The notes under the pieces: model-generated
Told to the model about the DNA's origin: nothing
The model's database searches: none
The model's input: only the letters and a program-made list of their open reading frames with translations
Translations under genes and position numbers: made by a program
In this document: in pieces, positions 1-7,800 of the stretch
Layout: every line of letters begins with the position of its first letter
Position numbering within the stretch: position 1 is the first letter of the stretch
Source of the DNA: an uncultured Clostridia bacterium
GTDB taxonomy: Bacteria > Bacillota > Clostridia > Oscillospirales > Oscillospiraceae
Direction: 5' to 3'
Assembly (NCBI GenBank): GCA_945876285.1
Contig: CAMCNO010000016.1
Span: 1 to 35,492, forward strand
Length of the DNA stretch: 35,492 nt

Positions 1-98
1 CCGGCCTGGCTGTCGTCCTGAAGCAGATCGCCGAGAAGAACGGCGCTCCCGCCGAAGAGGCTGCCCCCGCCGAAGAGTCCGCTCCCGCCGCTGAATAA
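1..98 (+). CDS. rplJ: 50S ribosomal protein L10, C-terminal end (partial)
   Basis: The frame open from the left edge ends at TAA 96-98 and encodes about 31 residues: a short helix (GLAVVLKQIAEKN) and then an Ala/Pro/Glu-rich tail (APAEEAAPAEESAPAAE). L10 anchors the L7/L12 dimers on the ribosomal stalk through its C-terminal helix, and rplJ normally lies just before rplL. The identification rests on that position, 48 bases ahead of a clear rplL, and on the tail composition. The start and most of the gene lie outside the window. Confidence 0.8.
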   Translation, partial: GLAVVLKQIAEKNGAPAEEAAPAEESAPAAE

Positions 99-146
99 TC
101 AACGGCACACATCATTTTAAAAATTTACTTTTAGGAGGCTAATACA

Positions 147-515
147 ATGTCTGAGAAAGTTACCGCTATGATCGAAGAGATCAAGGGCCTGACCGTCCTG
201 GAGCTGTCCGAGCTGGTTCACGCTCTGGAGGAAGAGTTTGGCGTTTCCGCTGCCGCTATGGCCGCTCCCGCTGCCGCCGCTGCTCCCGCTGCTGAGGAGA
301 AGACCGAGTTTGACGTGGTTCTGGCCGGCTTCGACGCTGCCGCCAAGATCAAGGTCATCAAGGCTGTCCGTGAGATCACCGGCCAGGGCCTGGCCGAGGC
401 CAAGGCTACCGTCGAGGGTGCTCCTTCCACTCTGAAGGAAGGCATCTCCAAGGACGACGCCGAGGCTCTGAAGAAGCAGCTGGAAGAGGCTGGCGCCAAG
501 GTCGAGCTGAAGTAA
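147..515 (+). CDS. rplL: 50S ribosomal protein L7/L12
   Basis: The 122-residue product has the normal length and layout of L7/L12, the stalk protein that recruits translation GTPases. There is an N-terminal dimerisation helix region (residues 1-33), an Ala/Pro hinge (about 36-49), and a C-terminal globular domain with the family pattern [28 protein letters not shown] and the closing GAKVELK. The start is fixed by an AGGAGG site at 133-138, eight bases ahead of ATG 147. It follows rplJ as the second gene of the L10 operon. A strong hairpin at 552-583 ends transcription, so rpoB does not follow here as it does in many bacteria. Confidence 0.97.
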   Translation: MSEKVTAMIEEIKGLTVLELSELVHALEEEFGVSAAAMAAPAAAAAPAAEEKTEFDVVLAGFDAAAKIKVIKAVREITGQGLAEAKATVEGAPSTLKEGISKDDAEALKKQLEEAGAKVELK

Positions 516-551
516 TTTTACTTCCAGCCGTACTTCGTGTCTGACACAGAA

Positions 552-583
552 AAAGGACTCAGGTCGTGAGACCTGGGTCCTTT
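552..583. terminator. Bidirectional intrinsic terminator between rplL and the DUF4405-like gene
   Basis: A 14-bp stem (552-565 with 570-583, one G-T pair) closes a GTGA loop. T-rich tracts follow on both strands (TTTGTTGTCT on plus, TTTTTCTGTG on minus). It lies between convergent rplL and the 598-1440 gene and can serve both. Confidence 0.9.
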
Positions 584-597
584 GTTGTCTTGCGGAT

Positions 598-1440
598 TCA
601 ATCCTGCTGGGGAGAATTTAGACGGTGGAGGAGCAGAAGCACCTTTTCCAATACGACAGTGAGAAAAGCGAAGACCGCGGTGATGGAAACATATGTGGCC
701 GCGGTCAGGAGCACGTTTTGAACGCTGGGCTGCTGAAGCGCACCGCCCTGTGCGTTCTTCCCCATACCGAGTCCCTGACCGCGGCCTTTTCCGGGGCCTT
801 CATGCTTTCCGCCGCCAATATGTTCCAACTCCCCGGGATGTTCAGCGGGAGGCTGCTGATGACTTTCGGAAAATACGACGTTTGCCTGGAAAGGACCGCT
901 GAGCCACGATGAGAAATGGCTGACACTGAGAGAGTAAGCTCCGAAAATGAAGACCAGCGCCAGACATGCACTGCCGAGCACCGTGGTTGCCTGTTTCGGC
1001 AAGGGGAGTTTGGACAGCAGAACGCTGTGAAGATACTTCCCATGCAGGCCCAGGTGGATTCCAGTCAGAATAAGCGCCGACGCTGCTGCAAAATAATGCC
1101 ACGGTTTCACAAGATAGGCTCCCTGCATGGCTGTGGGAAGGGTTTTGGCCATAAGAAGTCCGGTGACAACAGTGGCTGCCATGGCGAGGAACAGGAGCGC
1201 GTCGATCAGCCAGCATACGCTGGAACGCAGAGGCAGACCGCACTGAAAAACTTTGACGGATACGGCTTTGACCCATTTCCAGTTCAGAGCGTTGTGAAGT
1301 AGAAATAGGGCAAACAGGACCAGGCCGCCGGTTTCGTGGAAACGCATACTGATGACTCTTTTTTGATACATCAGAACCAGAAGGGAGAGCATACAGACGT
1401 CCAGAAGTAGTTTCCACAGCGTTTTTTTCGCAATTCGCAT
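598..1440 (-). CDS. Multi-pass membrane protein, DUF4405 / cytochrome b561-like
   Basis: The 280-residue protein has about six hydrophobic segments (roughly residues 10-28, 36-54, 78-98, 114-134, 152-172 and 243-272). Histidines H35, H49, H115 and H129 lie in or beside the early helices, as in small b-type cytochromes and DUF4405 proteins, where such residues bind heme. This suggests a membrane electron-transfer role, but heme binding is inferred. Residues 193-240 form a hydrophilic Gly/Lys/His-rich loop before the last helix. The start at 1440 is preferred because AGGAGA lies just upstream; an extension to 1530 would run through the terminator of the neighbouring operon. It faces rplL across a shared terminator. 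Confidence 0.6.
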   Translation of the reverse strand: MRIAKKTLWKLLLDVCMLSLLVLMYQKRVISMRFHETGGLVLFALFLLHNALNWKWVKAVSVKVFQCGLPLRSSVCWLIDALLFLAMAATVVTGLLMAKTLPTAMQGAYLVKPWHYFAAASALILTGIHLGLHGKYLHSVLLSKLPLPKQATTVLGSACLALVFIFGAYSLSVSHFSSWLSGPFQANVVFSESHQQPPAEHPGELEHIGGGKHEGPGKGRGQGLGMGKNAQGGALQQPSVQNVLLTAATYVSITAVFAFLTVVLEKVLLLLHRLNSPQQD

Positions 1441-1517
1441 AACGTATCTCCTATCCTGGTAATTTTCAATGACAGTATATAGGAGCGGCCTTAAAGCAAG
1501 CTGAAACCGGCGAAAAA

Positions 1518-1540
1518 GCGGGGTGCCCAAGGCACCCCGC
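1518..1540 (-). terminator. Intrinsic terminator of the dehydrogenase-FprA operon
   Basis: A perfect 10-bp GC-rich stem (1518-1527 with 1531-1540) has a three-base loop. On the minus strand it is followed by TTTTTCG. It lies 17 bases past the fprA stop codon. Confidence 0.88.
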
Positions 1541-1557
1541 TTTTGATTGATTCAGGA

Positions 1558-2775
1558 TTATTTCAGGACAGAGGCGGCGATGGCGTCGGCCAGGGCGTCC
1601 ATATCCGCCAGATTCTGCTCCTGGAGGGAGGAGGCCATGGTGACTCCGTCGTCCAGGATGTCCATGTTTTTCAGCTTCTCCAGTTCCTCCCGCATGAGGG
1701 CGCCGGAACGGGGAGCCCAGGAACCGTTCTCCACCAGGGCAACGGTGCGCTTCTGGAGGTTCAGGGCCTTCATATCCGTCAGGAAGTTGTGCATGGGCGG
1801 GAAGATGCCCAGGTTGTAGGTGACGGAGGCCAGCACCAGGTGGCTGTACTTGAACAGATCGGAGATCAGGTAGCTGACATGAGTGCTGGACACGTCGTAC
1901 AGCCGGGTGTTGGTGACGCCCCGGTCCGCCAGCTTGGAGGCCAGAACCTCGGCGGCGGTCTCGGTGTTGCCGTACATGGAGGCGTAGACGATCATGACGC
2001 CCTTTTCCTCCGGCTCATAGGTGGCCCAGTGGACGTACTTGTCAATGATGTAGCCCAGGTCCTTCCGCCACACGGGACCGTGGAGGGGGCAGATGTACTT
2101 GATGTTGTCCAGGCCGACAATATTGGATGCCTTGTTCAGCAGGGCCTGCACCTGAGGGCCGTACTTGCCCACGATGTTGGTGTAGTAGCGGCGGGCGTCG
2201 TCCAGCCACTCGCCATCGAAGTCGAACTCGTCGGCGAACAGCTTGCCGTCCAGGGCACGGAAGGAGCCGAAAGCGTCGGCGGAGAAGAGGACGCCGTTGG
2301 TGGTGTCAAAGGACACCATGGCCTCGGGCCAGTGGACCATGGGGGCCGCGACGAAGGCGATGGTGTGCTTGCCGAAGCACTTGGTGTCGCCCTCCCGGAC
2401 CTCCTCCACCTGCTTGGCGTCGATGGGGAAGCCGAACTGGTGCAGCAGGATGACGGCCTTGGGGGAGGTGATGATCTTCACCTTGGGCCAGCGGAGCAAA
2501 ATCTCCTCGATGGAGGCGGCATGATCCGGCTCCACATGGTTGATGACCAGGTAATCCAGGGGACGGCCGGCCAGCACGGCCTGGATATTTTCGATGAACT
2601 GACGGCCCACGGCCCAGTCTGCCGTGTCGAACAGGACGGTCTTCTCGTCCAGCAGCACGTAGGCGTTGTAGCTGACGCCGTGATACAGGGGATGGATATT
2701 CTCAAACAGGGCCAGGCGGTGGTCGTTGGCGCCTACCCAGAACAGGTCGTCGGTGACTTTACGGAAATTATGCAT
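1558..2775 (-). CDS. fprA: Flavodiiron protein (A-type flavoprotein, O2/NO reductase)
   Basis: The 405-residue protein has the two-domain flavodiiron layout. The N-terminal metallo-beta-lactamase-like domain carries the di-iron ligands H80-x-E82-x-D84-H85, H148, D167 and H232. The C-terminal flavodoxin domain (about 258-400) has the FMN phosphate loop ASMYGNTE at 265-272. The family reduces O2 to water or NO to N2O in the cytoplasm of anaerobes, usually with electrons from rubredoxin. The start at 2775 follows an AGGAGG site. It is the second gene of an operon, 36 bases after a dehydrogenase whose C-terminus is a rubredoxin domain, so the likely electron donor is encoded next door. All expected ligands are present, so it should be active; preference for O2 or NO cannot be read from sequence. 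Confidence 0.94.
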   Translation of the reverse strand: MHNFRKVTDDLFWVGANDHRLALFENIHPLYHGVSYNAYVLLDEKTVLFDTADWAVGRQFIENIQAVLAGRPLDYLVINHVEPDHAASIEEILLRWPKVKIITSPKAVILLHQFGFPIDAKQVEEVREGDTKCFGKHTIAFVAAPMVHWPEAMVSFDTTNGVLFSADAFGSFRALDGKLFADEFDFDGEWLDDARRYYTNIVGKYGPQVQALLNKASNIVGLDNIKYICPLHGPVWRKDLGYIIDKYVHWATYEPEEKGVMIVYASMYGNTETAAEVLASKLADRGVTNTRLYDVSSTHVSYLISDLFKYSHLVLASVTYNLGIFPPMHNFLTDMKALNLQKRTVALVENGSWAPRSGALMREELEKLKNMDILDDGVTMASSLQEQNLADMDALADAIAASVLK

Positions 2776-2811
2776 ACAACAAATACCTCCTTTATGTATC
2801 CAGGCAGCGCT

Positions 2812-4719
2812 TTAAACTTCGATTTCGATGAACTGGTCCATGGGCTCGCCGCAGTGGGGGCAGACCCAGCCTTCTGGCAGGTCCTTGAAGGCGGTTCCGG
2901 GCTTGACGTCGTTTTCGGGGTCGCCCACCAGCACGTCATACTCATGGCCGCAGCCGTTGCAGATGTACAGCTTCCGGGGCGGCGTGGTCTTCTTGGGCAC
3001 GGCCCGCTTCATCTTCTTCATGGGAGGCGCGGGCAGCTTTTCGCCGGTATCCAGGGCCTTTGCCAGCAGGGGCAGGATCTCCATGACGTCGCCCACGATG
3101 CCGTAGTCACAGTTCTTGAAAATGCGGGCACCGGGGTCGATGTTGATGGCCACGATGGTGGAGGCGTCCTTGATGCCCTTGAGGTGCTGTCCGGCGCCGG
3201 AGATGCCGCAGGCGATGTACAGGTTGCCCTTGAATTTCTGACCGGACATGCCGACGTAGCGGTTCAGCGGCACATACTGCAGCGTTTCGGCCACGGGGCG
3301 GCTGGAGCCGATGGCGGCGCCGGCGGCCTTGGCCAGATCCTCGATGAGCTTCATGTTCTTCTTCTCGCCGATGCCCTTGCCGGCGCTGACCACCCGCTCC
3401 GCCTGGGCGATGGGGGTGTCCATGGGGATGCCCACGGTGAAGTCGTAGCCGTCCTTTTTCAGGGCAGCCACCAGGGTGTCCACCTTCTCCTGGGCGGTGC
3501 CGTCCTTCAGGATCATCTTTTTGCGCTCGCCGGTCTCGGCACCCCGCTTCTGGACGGGAGCAGCCTCGGCCTTGCCCGCCTTGCCCAGAATGTGGGAGGC
3601 GATGACGACCCGCTGAATTTCGTTGGTGCCCTCGTAGATGGTGGTGATCTTGGCGTCGCGGTAGAACCGCTCCACCTCCATGCCTTTCAGGTAGCCGCTG
3701 CCGCCGAAAATTTGCAGGGCGTCGTTGGTGACCTCCAGCGCGATGTCGGAGGCGTACATCTTCGCCATGGCGGACTCCATGCCGTAGGGCACATGGGCCT
3801 GCTTCAACTCGGCGGCGGAGTACACCAGCATCCGGGCGCAGCGGAGCTTGGTGGCCATGTCGGCGATCTTGAAGGCGATGGACTGCTGCTGGCAGATGGG
3901 CCGTCCGAACTGGACGCGGTCCTTGGAATATTCCACAGCCGCCTCAAAAGCGCCCTGAGCGATGCCCAGCGCCTGGGCCGCGATGCCGATACGGCCGCCG
4001 TCCAGGGTGCTCATGGCGATCTTGAAGCCCTGGCCCTCCTTGCCCAGCAGATTCTCCTTGGGAATTTTGACATTGTTGAAGTTCAGCTGGCAGGTAGCGG
4101 AGGAGCGGATGCCCATTTTGTCGTAGTGGGGCTCAAAGGTGAAGCCCTCCCAGCCCTTTTCCACAATGAAAGCGGAGATGCCACGGGTGCCGATGTCCGG
4201 CGTGGTGACGGCAAAGACCACATAGGTGTCCGCCTCGCCGCCGTTGGTGATGAAAATTTTCTCGCCGTTGAGCAGCCAGTGGTCGCCCTTGTCCTCGGCG
4301 ATGGTCTCGGTGCCGCCGGCGTCGGAGCCTGCGTTGGGCTCGGTCAGGCCGAAGGCGCCCACCTTTTTGCCGGAGCACAGGTCGGGCAGGTATTTCATCT
4401 TCTGCTCCTCGGTGCCGAAGGCGTAGATGGGGTAGGTGCCCAGAGACGTGTGGGCGGAGAGAATGACGCCGGTGCCGCCGTCCACCCGACTCAGCTCCTC
4501 CACGGCGATGGCGTAGCTGAGGGCGTCCAGTCCGGCGCCGCCGTATTTGGTCTCATAGGGGATACCCATAAGGCCCAGCTCGCCCATTTTCGTTACGGCC
4601 TCCCTGGGGAAGCGGTTTTCCTGGTCCAGCATGAAAGCAATGGGCTTGACCTCTGCTTCCGCGAAGGCGCGGACCTTTTGGCGCAGAGCCTCGTGGGCTT
4701 CCGTGGTCTGATAGAACAT
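2812..4719 (-). CDS. Acyl-CoA dehydrogenase / ETF-alpha FAD domain / rubredoxin fusion
   Basis: The 635-residue protein joins three redox modules. Residues 1-378 form a complete short-chain (butyryl-type) acyl-CoA dehydrogenase with [11 protein letters not shown] at 123-133, ITNGG at 157-161 and catalytic Glu363 in [11 protein letters not shown] charged linker (379-402) leads to residues about 405-555, which match the C-terminal FAD-binding domain of ETF alpha (SAGKGIG, GSSR at 471-474, [19 protein letters not shown]). A Pro/Lys linker (556-582) leads to a rubredoxin domain with C587-x2-C590 and C620-x2-C623. A normal dehydrogenase has about 380 residues. The N-terminal ETF-alpha domain and any ETF beta are absent, so the beta-FAD of bifurcating ETFs is missing. 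The start at 4719 follows AGGAGG; the upstream in-frame extension overlaps the promoter. Electrons probably pass from acyl-CoA through both flavins to rubredoxin and then FprA. Confidence 0.92.
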   Translation of the reverse strand: MFYQTTEAHEALRQKVRAFAEAEVKPIAFMLDQENRFPREAVTKMGELGLMGIPYETKYGGAGLDALSYAIAVEELSRVDGGTGVILSAHTSLGTYPIYAFGTEEQKMKYLPDLCSGKKVGAFGLTEPNAGSDAGGTETIAEDKGDHWLLNGEKIFITNGGEADTYVVFAVTTPDIGTRGISAFIVEKGWEGFTFEPHYDKMGIRSSATCQLNFNNVKIPKENLLGKEGQGFKIAMSTLDGGRIGIAAQALGIAQGAFEAAVEYSKDRVQFGRPICQQQSIAFKIADMATKLRCARMLVYSAAELKQAHVPYGMESAMAKMYASDIALEVTNDALQIFGGSGYLKGMEVERFYRDAKITTIYEGTNEIQRVVIASHILGKAGKAEAAPVQKRGAETGERKKMILKDGTAQEKVDTLVAALKKDGYDFTVGIPMDTPIAQAERVVSAGKGIGEKKNMKLIEDLAKAAGAAIGSSRPVAETLQYVPLNRYVGMSGQKFKGNLYIACGISGAGQHLKGIKDASTIVAINIDPGARIFKNCDYGIVGDVMEILPLLAKALDTGEKLPAPPMKKMKRAVPKKTTPPRKLYICNGCGHEYDVLVGDPENDVKPGTAFKDLPEGWVCPHCGEPMDQFIEIEV

Positions 4720-4788
4720 AAAATACCTTCCTCCTTTTTCGTATGATTCGTATCCCCGGACATGGAAATACGACTGGCTTCTGTTCAT

Positions 4789-4817
4789 ATTATACAAAGT
4801 GCGTTTCAATATCTAAA
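4789..4817 (-). promoter_or_regulatory. Promoter of the dehydrogenase-fprA operon
   Basis: On the minus strand, -35 TTTAGA (4812-4817), a 17-base spacer and a perfect -10 TATAAT (4789-4794) lie about 70 bases upstream of the start codon, in a locally AT-rich gap. Confidence 0.6.
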
Positions 4818-4829
4818 TTGCATTTGCAA
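4818..4829. repeat. Inverted repeat abutting the -35 of the dehydrogenase operon
   Basis: TTGCA-TT-TGCAA is a perfect palindrome with five-base arms, directly upstream of the -35 hexamer. Its position suits an activator or repressor site. The TTG...CAA ends resemble half-sites of the Crp/Fnr superfamily, but that link is only a guess. Confidence 0.35.
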
Positions 4830-4852
4830 CATTTTACAAATTTCTGTCGGAT

Positions 4853-7800
4853 TCATTCCAGCAGGTCTCGCATCCGCAGGAGCATTTTCAGGTCATCCTC
4901 CAGGCACGCCGATGCCGACATGCTGGCATCGTACCGCAATGCCGCGCCCTTTTCCGGCGCAAGGGGCAGGATGACCGCCTCGCTGAGCCGGGAGAGGGTC
5001 AGGTTTCGGGCGTACCGTTCCCGGTAGGCATTCTCAAGAGCCAGCAGGATGTTACGGCTATTCTCAATGCAGGTGCGGGAGAACCGGAACACCGACTCCC
5101 GGCCGCACTCCTTGTAGAACCGGGGGAAGGCGTAGGGCAGGATGAGGTTCACCGCCGGGGCGAGACCGGGGATGGAGGACACTGCCCCGCCCACCGTATC
5201 GCCGCCGATGAAGGGATACATGGTGGACTCCACATACCAGGCCCGCAGGTTGGGCACGAAGTACACGCTGTCCACCTCCCGGCCCTTGGCGGCCATCAGG
5301 TCACGGCCACGGCCGGACAGCAATCCCACCAGCACCCGGTCGATGTCCAGACCCTCCCGCCGGAACAGGGGGTCCAGCACGTTCAGGCGGTTGCCGGAGT
5401 GGAGCAGATCGTCCACCAGCACCACCGGACGGCGGAAAGACCGCACGGTGCGGATCTGGCTCTCCAGCGGCGCGTAGCCGGGATAGGCGGCGATGGTGAA
5501 GGACCGCAGGTCCGGGGCGAACACTTTGTCGGTGTGGATGGTCTTTGTCACGGTGTTGGGCACGGCGTTGCCCCGGAGGATCTTGCCGAAGGGCACGCAC
5601 ATCTTGGGGCCCAGCACCCGGGGCGTCGTCGGCTCGGCGGGAACGCCGTTCAGGTCCGTCAGCTTCCGCACCAGGCGGTGGTAGATGAGCTCCGCGTTCA
5701 GAGACAAAACCAGCGTTCCCGGATACATGGCGCAGATGGCCCGCTGAAGCCGCAAATGGGCCTCCCGGACGGCGGCGAGGACCTGGCGGTCAGAGGAGAA
5801 AGGCTCCTTCAGCGTGGTGGCGATGTTTTGCAGCAACACGGCAGGGGAACGCATATCCACCAGCAGCAGGGGATAGGGCGCGTCGCCGTCCACGGGGACA
5901 AAGCCCTGGCGGGCAAGCAGGTCCAACGTCTCCGGCGCTGTGCTGCCGCCCCACCAGACGGCGTAGCCGCAGTCCTCCGCCATGGCTCGGGACAGCACTT
6001 CCGTCAAAAGAAGCTGGCCCACATCGTAGTTCCCGCCGGGGGCCCGGACGGTATACAGTCCCGTCAGCAGGCGGATGCGGCCCGCCGTCCGCTCCCGGAT
6101 GGCGTTTGCCAGCTCTCCGCTGCCGAGGGCGTCATACAGCCCGCCGGAGTTGATGGTCCGCAGAGTCAAAAAGCCCAGCACCCGGCGGTCGGCGCCGGTG
6201 TGACGCAGAATGCACACCTCGTCCCTGGAGTCCGGCTTGGAGGGGCAGGCGTCCTTTACCGCCTCCCGCAGCGTCTGCCACAGGGCCTGCTCCGGCTGCT
6301 CCACGGTCTCGAAGTCCAGCATACCGGCACGGACCAGGTGCTTGTACTGCGGCTCCCGCAGATACAGGCTGTTGCGGAAGATGAAATCCTGTACCGTGGG
6401 GTCGATGAGGTTGGAGATGTCCCGCCCCAGGTCGATGTTTTCACGGATGCGGGTGGAGCTGATGTCCTCCAGATGGGTGGGGAGCTGCAGCTCGATGACT
6501 TTTCCCTGAATGGCGCTGAGGTCCGCATCGATCTCCCGGCCCTCGGCGTCGCTGGAGCGGCGGAAGACGATGTGGTTCAGAGAGTGGACGGAGCCGGGCG
6601 TGGGCGCCGCCTTATAGGACGAGGCGTTTGCCACCACGTCGGAGCCGACAGCCAGGTACAGCTCCCGCCCAGCGAAGACCTCCCGCAGGCGGTCCAGGTC
6701 GGCGGGGGTCGCCAGGTTCACGGGAATGTCGTGGGGGAACAGATACACGTTGAATTCGTCGGCCACGGACATGCTGACGATCTGCCGCCGCACCAGGGAC
6801 GGCTGGGCCTTTTTGGACCAGGAAAATTCGTCCACAGCCAGATAGACCTCAAAGCCCAAGTCCCGGATGGCCAGCACGATGCCCTTGTGGCTGAGGGAGA
6901 AGGGGTCGAAGGTGCCGGGGAAGAACGCCGCCTTTTTCGGCACCCGGAACTGGAAGGGACCGCTTTCGATGCGGTGCCGGACGATGAAGCGGTAGATGTG
7001 GGAGAGGGCCGCGGCGGTATAGAAGAAGGTCAGCTCCTCCTCCGGCTGTTCGTTGATGAGGAAGAGAATTTTCTTTGCCATCAGGGTGAAGAGGTCGGTT
7101 TTTTCCTCATAGCTCAGCACCCCGGAGCCGAACAGCCGCTCGCCGATGACATGAAGCGCTTCCTGCCGCACGGTCTGGTGACAGGAGGCCAGGCCTTTCA
7201 ACAGGAGGCCCGCCATCCGGTCCCGCCGGGCCGTTTGCTTTTTGGCGGATTCCCGGAACCGGCCGTTGTACTCCCCGTAATGCTCCAGCATGGCTCCCAC
7301 GGTGGACAGGGCAGCCGCCACCACGCCGGTGTTGGCGGAGGAGAGCAGCGTCATCATCTGGTCCAGCACCTCGTCCAGCTCCCGGGGGGACAGCCACAGG
7401 GAGAACCGCCCCAGATACTCCGGTATGTACTGGGAAATTTCCGCCTGCCCCGACTCCAGGGCCTTGGAAAGCTCCACGGCGATCTCGTTCCGGCGGTCCG
7501 GCGTCAGCTGGGGGGCGATGGACAGCAGGGCCGCACCCGCCATCCGGCGGACCACCACGTTTTCGCTGACCTTGATGAGGTTGGAAAAGTGGGTGGCGAT
7601 GTGGAGAAGGCTGCCCACCTCCTTCGCCTGGTTCAGTAGGTACTCCACGCCCACGGCCTTCAGCACCCAGGGGGTGGCGGTCTTCAGATTGTCCAGGAAC
7701 ACGCCGCTGACGGCTTCCGCCCGGTCCAGCCGCGCCCAGACGCCGGACACATCCAGCCCAAGCTTTTGGCCCAATTCCGCCTGCAGGAACAGCAGCGGCG

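Noticed and set aside
75-97. Short repeated Ala/Pro/Glu codons at the end of rplJ as a tandem repeat
   Set aside because: It is the ordinary low-complexity acidic tail of the protein, not an independent repeat element.
1543-4746. A 1067-codon open frame on plus, antisense to fprA and the dehydrogenase fusion
   Set aside because: It has Gly/Val/His/Leu-rich low-complexity composition typical of the antisense of GC-rich codons, no domain motifs and a clear real gene pair on the other strand.
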